Below, in pieces: positions 16,858 through 24,119 of a stretch of 33,262 bases of DNA. How positions within the stretch are numbered: position 1 is the stretch's first letter; every line of letters begins with the position of its first letter. The DNA comes from Nitrobacter winogradskyi (GTDB lineage: Bacteria; Pseudomonadota; Alphaproteobacteria; Rhizobiales; Xanthobacteraceae). The notes under the pieces were generated by a model, which was given only the letters and a program-made list of their open reading frames with translations, was not told where the DNA came from and ran no database searches. The DNA lies in assembly GCF_006539545.1 (NCBI RefSeq), contig NZ_BJNF01000044.1, forward strand, positions 1-33,262, read 5' to 3'. Both the position numbers and the translations under genes were made by a program.

Positions 16858-16990
16858 CTATAGCGTTTTCGAGCGAAGCATGTCCTCGGGCTTGAGCCCT
16901 AAGGATGGACGACCTGTTCGCGTGAAGAAAACGCGTCAAAATAACAATCCTGAGCTTCGCTTCTGATTCAATCAGAAGCGATAATGTCCT
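16858..16990 (+). repeat. Dispersed palindromic element, copy C (forward)
   Basis: Full-length forward copy: CTATAGCGTTTTCGAGCG, a CCTCGGG hairpin with a partly disrupted right arm, GCGTGAAGAAAACGCG, and the terminal hairpin CGCTTCTGATT/AATCAGAAGCG. It sits 24 nt upstream of the deacetylase start (divergent), so that gene's promoter may lie in or beyond it. The rest of the 294-base gap to 17129 shows nothing I can name. Confidence 0.85.
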
Positions 16991-17128
16991 AATTGCGTCC
17001 AAAACTAAAAGACCGGCGATGAACGCCGCCTTAACTGGTCGTGAACGAGGGTGCCTGTGCCGAGGCCGCGCGCGCATTCACTCGGGCTTAACGTCCATCG
17101 CCGACGATCTCTCGAATCGGAGGTGAGT

Positions 17129-17449
17129 ATGCAGCGATTGCGGTTGAAAGCAGACGGACGGATCGTGGAAATCCGCGACGGGAAAGAGTTTCCGCTATCA
17201 CCTTCCATGCACGTCGCGGGCGCGGCTTCCGATGATGCTGGACCGAGTTCGGTGCCTGAGGTCAGAAGCCTGCGCCGGCGGGCGCGGTTGACCCAGGTTG
17301 AGTTCGCGGCGCGGCTGGGCGTTCCCGTTGAAACCATCCGCAACTGGGAGCAGGGCAAGCGGATTCCGCGCGGCCCCGCGCGTGCACTCCTTGCAGTCGT
17401 TGCGCATGCGCCCGAAACCGTGTTCGCCGCCCTCGATGGTCACGAATAG
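17129..17449 (+). CDS. Xre-family helix-turn-helix regulator, orphan antitoxin-like
   Basis: 106 aa. The C-terminal part (about 48-100) is an Xre/HigA-type helix-turn-helix (VRSLRRRARLTQVEFAARLG, then VETIRNWEQGKR). The IRNWEQGKRIPRGPARALL pattern is typical of antitoxins of the HigA/NadS kind and related regulators. The N-terminal 45 residues are not recognised. I chose ATG 17129 because GGAGG lies 5 nt upstream; the frame is open upstream to 17051 without a good start. No toxin-like gene is adjacent: upstream is a repeat element, downstream a YdcF-like membrane protein. It could be an orphaned antitoxin or an ordinary regulator. Confidence 0.8.
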   Translation: MQRLRLKADGRIVEIRDGKEFPLSPSMHVAGAASDDAGPSSVPEVRSLRRRARLTQVEFAARLGVPVETIRNWEQGKRIPRGPARALLAVVAHAPETVFAALDGHE

Positions 17450-17513
17450 AACCACGGCCACGGCCGGATGACGTCACGATTTTCGACTCCGCATCGACCG
17501 GGCCGCTGACCGC

Positions 17514-18311
17514 ATGTTCTTCATGCTCTCCAAGGTTGTCGGATTTATCGTCCTGCCGTCGAACGCGATCGCGCTCATATGCGGTCTTGGGCTCTGCCTG
17601 ATGCTGTCGAAATGGCGGCGCGCTGGCGTCGGCCTGCTGACGGCGGGGATCGCCGCGCTCTTGATCTTCGGCTATTCGCCGCTCAGCAACGTGTTGCTGT
17701 TGACGCTATCGGAACGTTTCCCGGCATGGCAGCACGACGGGCGCGATCCGGACGGTATCATTGTTCTGGGTGGCGCTGTTGATGCCGACATATCGGTTGC
17801 CCGCGGCACCGTCGAAATCAACGGGTCGGCGGAAAGGGTGATCGCGGCGCTCGAACTGGCGCGTCGATTTCCGAAGGCTCGTATCGTTTACAGCGGAGGC
17901 ACCGGAAACCTGATTGCCGGCTTGCGCGCCGAAGCACCGGTCATGGGACGGCTGTTCGAGCAGCTTGGAATCTCACGCGAGCGTATCGTTCTCGAAACCC
18001 GCTCCCGCACGACCGATGAGAATGCGCGTTTTACCCGCGAACTGGTGAGGCCGGAACCCGGTGAGCGCTGGTTGCTGGTGACATCAGCCTATCACATGCC
18101 GCGATCGATCGGTGTATTCCGCAAGGCGGGATTCGCTGTCGAACCCTACCCGGTCGATTGGCGCACAGGGGGCTGGATCGACGCGTGGATGCCATTTGAC
18201 AAGTTGTCGGCTGGTCTTGCCCGCGCCGATGCGGCAGCCCACGAATGGGTCGGGCTGCTGGTTTATAGAATGACTGGCCGCAGCGACACGTTCTTTCCGG
18301 AATCGCGGTGA
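17514..18311 (+). CDS. YdcF/ElyC-like DUF218 membrane protein
   Basis: 265 aa. Two N-terminal membrane helices (about 6-30 and 35-57) precede a DUF218 domain (about 80-250) with a Rossmann-like start IIVLGGAVD, YSGGTG, the acidic stretch ETRSRTTDENA, and LVTSAYHMPRS. Some family members (ElyC/YcbC, SanA) affect envelope integrity and peptidoglycan precursor recycling; which applies here is unknown. The start is ATG 17514 or, three codons later, ATG 17523; neither has a strong ribosome-binding site. The 64-nt gap after the Xre-family gene allows co-transcription. Confidence 0.85.
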   Translation: MFFMLSKVVGFIVLPSNAIALICGLGLCLMLSKWRRAGVGLLTAGIAALLIFGYSPLSNVLLLTLSERFPAWQHDGRDPDGIIVLGGAVDADISVARGTVEINGSAERVIAALELARRFPKARIVYSGGTGNLIAGLRAEAPVMGRLFEQLGISRERIVLETRSRTTDENARFTRELVRPEPGERWLLVTSAYHMPRSIGVFRKAGFAVEPYPVDWRTGGWIDAWMPFDKLSAGLARADAAAHEWVGLLVYRMTGRSDTFFPESR

Positions 18312-18324
18312 CAGTGAAAGGCGT

Positions 18325-18606
18325 TCAGTCCAGTCGTGGCAAGCCCACCCGGTATACGCCCCGAAAGTCGAGGGGATCGGCCGGCTTGCCTTTGCGATAG
18401 ATCACGAGACGTCCGGATTGAGCCAGCGCCACGGCCGCGCGCCGGATCGGCATCAGCAGGCTGCGCCAGTCGGCTTCCGCGGCAATGGCCTGTGCAAGCT
18501 CCGGCGCGCTCAGCGTTCTGGCGGCGTCGCGCGTCAAGACTTTCAGAATGTCGTTTTCAAGGGAGGGCGTCGAATGCGAATCTTGCTTGGTCATGGATAG
18601 TGCCAT
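18325..18606 (-). CDS. DUF3253 domain protein
   Basis: 93 aa from the ATG at 18606 (a second ATG at 18594 is equally possible; a TTG frame extends to 18630). The core LENDILKVLTRDAARTLSAPEL ... IRRAAVALAQSGRLVIYRKGKPADPLDFRGVYRVGL matches DUF3253, a small winged-helix-like domain of unknown function. Convergent with the YdcF-like gene, stops 13 nt apart with no terminator between them. Confidence 0.8.
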   Translation of the reverse strand: MALSMTKQDSHSTPSLENDILKVLTRDAARTLSAPELAQAIAAEADWRSLLMPIRRAAVALAQSGRLVIYRKGKPADPLDFRGVYRVGLPRLD

Positions 18607-18759
18607 GGCGCACTGACGGACTCTCTGCAAGAGCGATCAAAAATCTCCGCGGAGGGAGCCGGCCTCGGCCGTTAAGTGAAAGACATGACGCGCGATCCGT
18701 AACGGAATAGATGGATGGCGGTGATCGCGGCGCGATGTGCCGATGCGGGAGTAGAAACC

Positions 18760-19416
18760 ATGACGCTGACGCTTGTGATCGGAAACAAAAATTATTCGTC
18801 TTGGTCGATGCGGCCCTGGCTGGCGCTCAGGGCCGGCGGCATCGCCTTCGAGGAAAAATTGATTCCGCTCTACACCGGTCCCGCCGACAAGCAGCGCATC
18901 CTCGATATAACTCCCGCCGGCAAGGTCCCGGCGCTGATCGATGGCGAGGTGACCGTCTGGGATTCGCTCGCGATCATCGAATATGCCGCCGAACGGTTTC
19001 CAGAGGCAGGCTTGTGGCCGGCACACCCGGCGAGCCGCGCACGCGCCCGGTCGATCTCGGCGGAAATGCATTCCGGCTTTTCCGCGCTCCGCCGCGAATG
19101 CGGGATGAACCTGCATCGCCCGATCGGCCCAAAGACGCTTTCCGACAACGCGCGAGCCGACATCGCTCGCATTCAGGAGTTGTGGACCGATTGCCGCCGA
19201 CGATCCGAAAGGGACGGGCCGTTCTTGTTCGGATCTTTCACCGCGGCGGATGCCATGTATGCGCCGGTGATCCATCGCTTCCGGACCTATGCGATCGAAG
19301 TGACGACCGAGGTGCGGGAATACATGGATGCGATGATGGCGCAGCCCGCCTTTCGCGAGTGGACCGAGCAGGGGCTCGCGGAAGCCCTGGTAATCGAGAG
19401 ATTCGAGACCGACTGA
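18760..19416 (+). CDS. Glutathione S-transferase family protein
   Basis: 218 aa. The N-terminal thioredoxin-like domain has the active-site serine region NYSSWSMRPW (about 11-20), the cis-proline region GKVPALIDG and the glutathione-binding DSLAIIEYAAE. The all-helical C-terminal domain contains FLFGSFTAADAMYAPV, the usual N-capping motif. Likely conjugates glutathione to electrophiles; substrate unknown. I chose the ATG at 18760, with GGAG 8 nt upstream and the beta-strand TLTLVIGN directly after it, over an upstream start at 18715. The following 250 bases to 19667 contain no gene; a GCTATAGG near 19600 could be a -10 element. Confidence 0.9.
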   Translation: MTLTLVIGNKNYSSWSMRPWLALRAGGIAFEEKLIPLYTGPADKQRILDITPAGKVPALIDGEVTVWDSLAIIEYAAERFPEAGLWPAHPASRARARSISAEMHSGFSALRRECGMNLHRPIGPKTLSDNARADIARIQELWTDCRRRSERDGPFLFGSFTAADAMYAPVIHRFRTYAIEVTTEVREYMDAMMAQPAFREWTEQGLAEALVIERFETD

Positions 19417-19666
19417 ATTGTCGTTGGGCTCGCGAGGTGCGACAACCGGCCAGCTGACCGTTCCCGTCCTGTCGCCCACAACCCTTGCTCGCGGCACCCC
19501 TTCCGCAACAACTTCACGGGCATTTACGTTGCTGGAAAATCTGCGGAATCCGCGTTTCCGCCGTGGTGTTTATGACTCGCCAAAAGCCTCCATGGCGTGC
19601 TATAGGAACCAAAAATCCTGACCGGCTGCACCGCTGTGGGCGCGGACAGACCGATATTGATATCTG

Positions 19667-19870
19667 ATGGAGAAGGCGTTGAAGCATAAATTTCTCGTTG
19701 GAGAAACAGTCCTTTTCACCGCGAGCAACGTGGCACGGCCGGCTGCGAGCGGCACGTACGAAGTGATCCGGCTGCTTCCCACTGATGGCGACGACTTCCA
19801 GTATCGGATCAAGAATTCAGCCGAGGCTTTCGAGCGCGTCGCAAAGGAAAGCCAGCTCGCCTCTTGCTAG
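19667..19870 (+). CDS. Conserved hypothetical 67-aa protein
   Basis: Small basic beta-rich protein: MEKALKHKFLVGETVLFTAS, then GTYEVIRLLP and FQYRIKNSAEAFERVAKESQL. I recognise the pattern (KFxVGxxV...YxVxRLLP...YRIK...FERVAxESQL) as a short conserved protein in Bradyrhizobium-type genomes, with no known function. The TAG stop at 19868-19870 lies in CTAGAG, the terminal motif of the repeat-like segment that follows. Confidence 0.75.
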   Translation: MEKALKHKFLVGETVLFTASNVARPAASGTYEVIRLLPTDGDDFQYRIKNSAEAFERVAKESQLASC

Positions 19871-19978
19871 AGACCCGAAGGGCCGCGCCAGCGCAAAGTG
19901 GAAACCGGCTTTCGGATAGGCTTGATCAAAAAGTTTAGGCTTGAGTCTGATTCAACGCAGTTGAACCAGACTCAAGCA
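19867..19978 (+). repeat. Sister-family palindromic element
   Basis: It has the same architecture as the dispersed element but diverged sequence: CTAGAG terminus, AAAGTGGAAACCGGCTTTCGG (compare GAAGTGGACACCGGTTCGCG in copy I), TGATCAAAA, then a long terminal hairpin. The hairpin arms are 19939-19956 and 19960-19977, 17 of 18 positions paired, with a 3-nt loop, and contain TCTGATTCAA as in the main family. No T-tract follows. Confidence 0.55.
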
Positions 19979-20117
19979 CGCATTCGGCAAAAAAAGTGAA
20001 CGCCGGTTTGCGATCGGAGTCCGCGCAGGCTGTTGATTGCGGGCCTCTTTTTCTTACCGCGAACGACGCTACATCTGGCGGGAACGTGCTCCTGAGATCA
20101 GCGCAGGGTAAGCTTGA

Positions 20118-20219
20118 GCCTTCCCGCTTCTGATTCAATCAGAAGCGGCTGGCTCTATGATTTTGATCTGATACGTTTTCTTCACGCGAACCTTATCTAC
20201 CTCGCGCGAAAATGCTACA
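20118..20219 (-). repeat. Dispersed palindromic element, copy D (reverse, short form)
   Basis: CGCTTCTGATT/AATCAGAAGCG hairpin, GGCTCTATGATTTTGATCTGA, CGTTTTCTTCACGCGAACC and CGCGCGAAAATGCTACA. It lacks the CCTCGGG hairpin, like copies B, G1 and I. The interval 19979-20117 between it and the sister element shows no gene. Confidence 0.8.
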
Positions 20220-20353
20220 ATGAGTTCCGGGTTCCGCTCACAACGGGCAGGTCGGACTGATTTCGGCGTGTTCCCGGATCATTGAATAGCCGGGCTGTAT
20301 CGGCATTTGCCGTTGTCTATGCTGGCCCACCGTTCTGCATGAGGGCATGGAGC

Positions 20354-21280
20354 ATGAACTGGGCCTGGGTGACATCACTCGATCAAGTCTGGCGCTCGTC
20401 TGCATTCCCGATGTGGCTGACGCTTGCCGGGGCGGTTTTCTTCGCGTTCATTGTATTTCTGACGCTCATCCGTGCCGAAAAGTCGGTCGCCAATGGCGTC
20501 TTGACCATCATCACGCTGCTCGCGATCGGAGTCGCGGCGGCGGTTGCGCTTCGCGCCTTCGAGGCGGATGGCAGCCGCTCGCTGGATTCGAAGAACTCCA
20601 GTGCCCGGTTCAACGTCGCGATACCGGCGTTATCGTGCATTGACGGGCTGGCCGGAGAGGTGGTCGAGGGCGCTTGCGAGAAGGCGCTGTTCGGGACGCC
20701 AGACGCGGCGGCCGCCGCCGTTTCCTACGCCGCTTCCGAAATCAGCAGGTTAAGATCGTTCGGCGCCGCCGCTGCGGACGGCAGCGTGGTTGCGCCGGAA
20801 TTGGAGACGCTGCGGCGGGCGATCGAGCGCGACCGCTACGGTCTGGTCGCCCATGTGCTGGTTGCGCGAGACCATTGCCAACCATCGGACTGTGCTGCTT
20901 TCCAGTCGCTGACTGATCACAGTCGGATCGCGGCAAACATGAAAGAGCAGCTCTATGAAAATCTGGTGACGCGTTATGCGTCATCCTGGAACGCGCCTGC
21001 GGCAGCGGCGCAGGCCGCTGCACCCGATACGCCGTCTGTTCCGGCGCTCGCATCGGAGCCGGCCGGCAATCCGACGACCATGGACTTTCCGACGGCCGAA
21101 TCCATTCCGCCGGTCAGCATCATGACGCCCGAGCCGGCGACGGGTACGGCGGCGGCGTCATCCTCGGCGGCCGCGCAGGCCGTCCCGAAGCCGCGTCCGG
21201 CCGCGAAGAAGCCGCATGCACCGAAGCCGCACGCGGCCCCGCCCGTCCGCCTTGCGCCACCACCGTCATCCCAGAACTGA
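20354..21280 (+). CDS. Membrane protein with Ala/Pro-rich tail, unknown function
   Basis: 308 aa from ATG 20354 (GAGGG about 9 nt upstream; an ATG at 20339 adds five residues). Two membrane helices at about 18-40 and 48-68. A middle domain (about 80-210) has four cysteines (SCIDGLAGEVVEGACEKALF and HCQPSDCAAF) that could form disulfides if it is periplasmic, and the TPDAAAAAVSYAASEISRL helix. From about 215 the chain is Ala/Pro/Thr-rich and ends in a Lys/His/Pro tail (AKKPHAPKPHAAPP). No family recognised. The stop TGA overlaps the start of the DUF1489 gene by one base. Confidence 0.75.
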   Translation: MNWAWVTSLDQVWRSSAFPMWLTLAGAVFFAFIVFLTLIRAEKSVANGVLTIITLLAIGVAAAVALRAFEADGSRSLDSKNSSARFNVAIPALSCIDGLAGEVVEGACEKALFGTPDAAAAAVSYAASEISRLRSFGAAAADGSVVAPELETLRRAIERDRYGLVAHVLVARDHCQPSDCAAFQSLTDHSRIAANMKEQLYENLVTRYASSWNAPAAAAQAAAPDTPSVPALASEPAGNPTTMDFPTAESIPPVSIMTPEPATGTAAASSSAAAQAVPKPRPAAKKPHAPKPHAAPPVRLAPPPSSQN

Positions 21281-21744
21281 TGATCCGTTCGACAGCTGCC
21301 GCCGACAGGCGCCTCAACCTGGTCAAACTCGCCGTGGGCTGCGAATCCGTAAAGGAACTCAGGGATTGGATCGCCGAACGTATGAAGCAGGCGACGCTGA
21401 AAGGCTTGCCGCGCCATCATATCCACATCACCAGGATGACACCGAAACGAGGCGAGGAGCTGCTCGCGGGCGGCTCGCTTTATTGGGTCATAAGAGGCGA
21501 AATTGCTGCCCGGGAGAAGCTGATCGGCATCGAACCCTTCCGCGACGGCGACGGTATTGGTCGATGCCGTCTGGTCATGCAGCCGAAGGTGGTTACCGTC
21601 AGACCGCGCCCGATGCGCCCCTTTCAGGGGTGGCGTTACCTGTCCGTCGCTGATGCTCCTCCCGACCTCGGAAGCAACGCTGCGAGCGTCGCAGAGATGC
21701 CAGAGCCGCTGCGCCGCGAGTTGCGCGATCTGGGGTTGCTATAA
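21280..21744 (+). CDS. DUF1489 family protein
   Basis: 154 aa. Matches DUF1489, an alphaproteobacterial family of unknown function: LNLVKLAVGCESVKELRDW, HITRMTPKR, GGSLYWVIRGEI, a region around RCRLVMQPKVV, and the RPFQGWRYL motif. Overlaps the previous gene as TGATG, so translation is coupled. Convergent with panC, stops 34 nt apart. Confidence 0.88.
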   Translation: MIRSTAAADRRLNLVKLAVGCESVKELRDWIAERMKQATLKGLPRHHIHITRMTPKRGEELLAGGSLYWVIRGEIAAREKLIGIEPFRDGDGIGRCRLVMQPKVVTVRPRPMRPFQGWRYLSVADAPPDLGSNAASVAEMPEPLRRELRDLGLL

Positions 21745-21778
21745 TTGGAAATCGGCAACGAGTGAGCAAGAGGGTGGA

Positions 21779-22630
21779 TTAAACGCCGAGGTTGTCGATC
21801 AGGCGGGTGTCCCCGATTTTAGCTGCGACCAGGAGCCTGACCGGGCCATCCTTTAACGAGCCGGCCGGTGACAGCGTTTCGGCGTGGCGGGCCTCGAAAT
21901 AATCCAGCGAGAAGCCTGCGTCCTCGATCGTCCTCGCGCCATCCGACATGACGGCTTCGAGATGATCCCCGTTCCGTAAACGCCCAGCCGCATCTTTCAG
22001 GGTGCGATAAAGCGCCGGCGCGCGCGCGCGCTGCTCGTTCGACAGGTAGACGTTACGTGACGACATGGCGAGCCCGTCCCGCTCGCGCACGATCGGAACA
22101 CCAATGATCTTCACGCCGAGATCGAGATCAGCCGCCATCCGCGTCACGACCTTGAGTTGCTGATAATCCTTCTGGCCAAACAAAGCGATGTCAGGCCGGC
22201 ACTGGATGAACAGCTTGCCGACTACGGTCGTGACTCCGCTGAAAAAGTGCGGCCGGAAGCGATCTTCGAGGTCTGCCATGGCCGGACCTTCGGTCGATAT
22301 CCGGGTCGCGAAATCCCGCGGATACATCGTGCTGACGTCCGGACGCCATATCAGGTCGGCCTTCGCCTCGGCGAGTTTGGCCAGATCGGCCTTCCAGGTT
22401 CGCGGGTAGGATCCGAAGTCTTCATGCGGCGCGAACTGGGTCGGGTTGACGAAGATCGAGACGATAACCCGCGATGCGCGCTTCTTCGCCTGACGCACCA
22501 GCGCCAGATGTCCTTCGTGAAGCGCGCCCATGGTCGGCACCAGCGCAACGGTGGCTCGCCGCGCCCGCAGGCGCTCCAGGGCGCGGCGTAGCGAGGGCAG
22601 GGTGCGAACGACAGTGGGGGCAGGAGGCAT
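21779..22630 (-). CDS. panC: Pantothenate synthetase (pantoate--beta-alanine ligase)
   Basis: Joins pantoate and beta-alanine with ATP to give pantothenate, the coenzyme A precursor. 283 aa from ATG 22630, the usual family length; the frame extends to a TTG at 22672 but the extension looks non-native. Motifs: [10 protein letters not shown] (ATP-binding HIGH signature), [19 protein letters not shown] and the KMSKS-like region DGLAMSSRN. No panB is nearby. The upstream gap to 23085 holds an inverted pair of repeat copies E and F. Confidence 0.96.
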   Translation of the reverse strand: MPPAPTVVRTLPSLRRALERLRARRATVALVPTMGALHEGHLALVRQAKKRASRVIVSIFVNPTQFAPHEDFGSYPRTWKADLAKLAEAKADLIWRPDVSTMYPRDFATRISTEGPAMADLEDRFRPHFFSGVTTVVGKLFIQCRPDIALFGQKDYQQLKVVTRMAADLDLGVKIIGVPIVRERDGLAMSSRNVYLSNEQRARAPALYRTLKDAAGRLRNGDHLEAVMSDGARTIEDAGFSLDYFEARHAETLSPAGSLKDGPVRLLVAAKIGDTRLIDNLGV

Positions 22631-22701
22631 TGCTGCTCGTTGGATAAGTTCCAGGGACGGGGGCGGCCGCAAGCGCGGCTACGGGGAGAACGCAGCTTAA
22701 C

Positions 22702-22798
22702 CTATAGCGCTTTCGGGCGAAGCATGTCCTCGGGCTTGACCCGAGGATAGTATTCGGTTCGCGTGAAGAAAACGCGTCAAAACATAAAGAAAGATAGA
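22702..22798 (+). repeat. Dispersed palindromic element, copy E (forward, lacks 3' hairpin)
   Basis: CTATAGCGCTTTCGGGCGAAGC, a perfect CCTCGGG-CTTGA-CCCGAGG hairpin, GGTTCGCGTGAAGAAAACGCG and TCAAAAC. The terminal TCTGATT hairpin is missing. About 72 bases upstream of the panC start. Confidence 0.85.
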
Positions 22799-22921
22799 GT
22801 CTTTCACCGTATCCATGAAGCAGTGAAAAGCAGGGATCAACCTGACAACCGCGCGATTTGATCAGGCAGCCGGCCTCTTCAGGCCATGCACCCTGCTTGA
22901 ATTATCAGCGGTTTGCGCCAC

Positions 22922-23060
22922 ATAGAGCCTTCCGCCTCTAACTCTGACAAAGATCAGAAGCGCGGTTTTATGATGTGGACGCGCTTTCTTGGTTCTTGAC
23001 GCGAACCGATACCGTCCTCGGGTCAAGCCCGAGGACATGCTTCGTTCGAAAGCGCTATAG
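22922..23060 (-). repeat. Dispersed palindromic element, copy F (reverse)
   Basis: ATAGAGCC, a degenerate CTGACAAAGATCAGAAGCGCGG hairpin, TTCTTGACGCGAACC, a perfect CCTCGGG-TCAAG-CCCGAGG hairpin and TTCGAAAGCGCTATAG. It opposes copy E, so E and F form a long-range inverted repeat across the panC to VWA gap. It ends 24 nt before the VWA gene. Confidence 0.85.
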
Positions 23061-23084
23061 TGCATTGATCCCTTGTGAGTCTCG

Positions 23085-23852
23085 ATGGCCTACGATCCGG
23101 AGCCGCCGAAACGTTCCCCAAATCCGACGATCTGCCGGACCCCGCCGTCCGGCGGGAACGCTCCGCTGCCTGACATAAAGTCATCTTCGTCCGATATCGC
23201 CGCGTTCGTCGCCAAGGCGCGATCGATGTCGCCTTATGCGTCAGACGGCCGTGGCAGGCTGTTGTTCGCGCTCGACGCCACCATGAGCCGGCAGCCGACC
23301 TGGGACATGGCTTGCACCCTTCAGGCGGACATGTTTCGCGAAGCGGTCGGCATCGGCAGCCTCGACATTCGCCTTGTCTATTACCGGGGACTCGACGAAT
23401 GCCGTTCCAGCGGCTGGATATCCGACAGTGCGAAGCTCGCAAGGTTGATGAGCACCATCGATTGCCGCGGCGGCAACACTCAGATCGGCAAGGTTCTTTC
23501 GCACGCGCGCAGTGAAGCGGTTGCGTCCGGCATCAAGGCCGTCGTTTTCGTCGGTGACGCGATGGAAGAATCGGTGGACGACCTTTGCGCGAAAGCGGGA
23601 GAACTGGGGCTGCTGAAAGTGCCCGTTTTCATGTTCCAGGAAGGACATGATGCGATGGCCGAGCAGGCTTTTCGGGAAATCGCGCGGCTGACCGGCGGCG
23701 CCTGGTGTCGGTTCGATCCGGGCGCGGCGACCCAGCTGCGCGAACTGCTTCGTGCGGCGGCGGCTTATGCGGTGGGCGGCCGGGAGGCCTTGCGGCGGTT
23801 GTCGACGACCGTAACAAGCGCGACCCGGCTATTGGGACAGATGAAATCCTAG
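23085..23852 (+). CDS. VWA-domain protein
   Basis: 255 aa, no signal peptide. Residues 1-45 are Pro/Ser-rich and probably disordered; a von Willebrand factor A-like fold spans about 55-235. The MIDAS is a variant, DATMS (D64, T66, S68) in place of DxSxS, after the strand GRLLFALD; the later acidic strand is VVFVGDAMEE. LMSTIDCRGGNTQIGKVL probably supplies the middle MIDAS threonine. Function unknown; VWA proteins of this kind often act with chaperone-like partners, and a J-domain gene follows 267 nt downstream in the same direction. The TAG stop is part of the CTAGAG terminus of repeat copy G1. Confidence 0.82.
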   Translation: MAYDPEPPKRSPNPTICRTPPSGGNAPLPDIKSSSSDIAAFVAKARSMSPYASDGRGRLLFALDATMSRQPTWDMACTLQADMFREAVGIGSLDIRLVYYRGLDECRSSGWISDSAKLARLMSTIDCRGGNTQIGKVLSHARSEAVASGIKAVVFVGDAMEESVDDLCAKAGELGLLKVPVFMFQEGHDAMAEQAFREIARLTGGAWCRFDPGAATQLRELLRAAAAYAVGGREALRRLSTTVTSATRLLGQMKS

Positions 23853-23954
23853 AGTTTTTCCGCTTCTGATAGAATCAGAAGCGGGCTCCATGATTTTGGT
23901 TTGACGCGTTTTCTTTACGCGAACCGGTATCCACTTCGCTTGAAAACGCTCTAG
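23849..23954 (-). repeat. Dispersed palindromic element, copy G1 (reverse, short form)
   Basis: Bounded on both sides by CTAG (23849-23852 and 23951-23954). Contains CGCTTCTGATAGAATCAGAAGCG, CGTTTTCTTTACGCGAACC and TTGAAAACGCTCTAG. Its left terminus forms the stop codon of the VWA gene. Confidence 0.85.
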
Positions 23955-24025
23955 CCTCTCCGAGCGAAGCATGTCCTCGGGCTTGACCCCAGGGGATGGA
24001 TACGCTTGCGTGAGCAAACGCTTCC
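23955..24025 (+). repeat. Dispersed palindromic element, copy G2 (forward, partial)
   Basis: CGAGCGAAGCATGTCCTCGGGCTTGACCCC, then GCTTGCGTGAGCAAACGC, a diverged form of the GTGAAGAAAACGC segment. Directly abuts G1 in opposite orientation, giving a head-to-head composite. Confidence 0.7.
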
Positions 24026-24119
24026 AGAGTGCTTTCATGCCGTAGCACGGAACGTAGCGCTGCTATGCCGCCGCATACGGGCGCTTTCGTTGACGGCGTA
24101 GAGCTACTATTTGTTCGCC

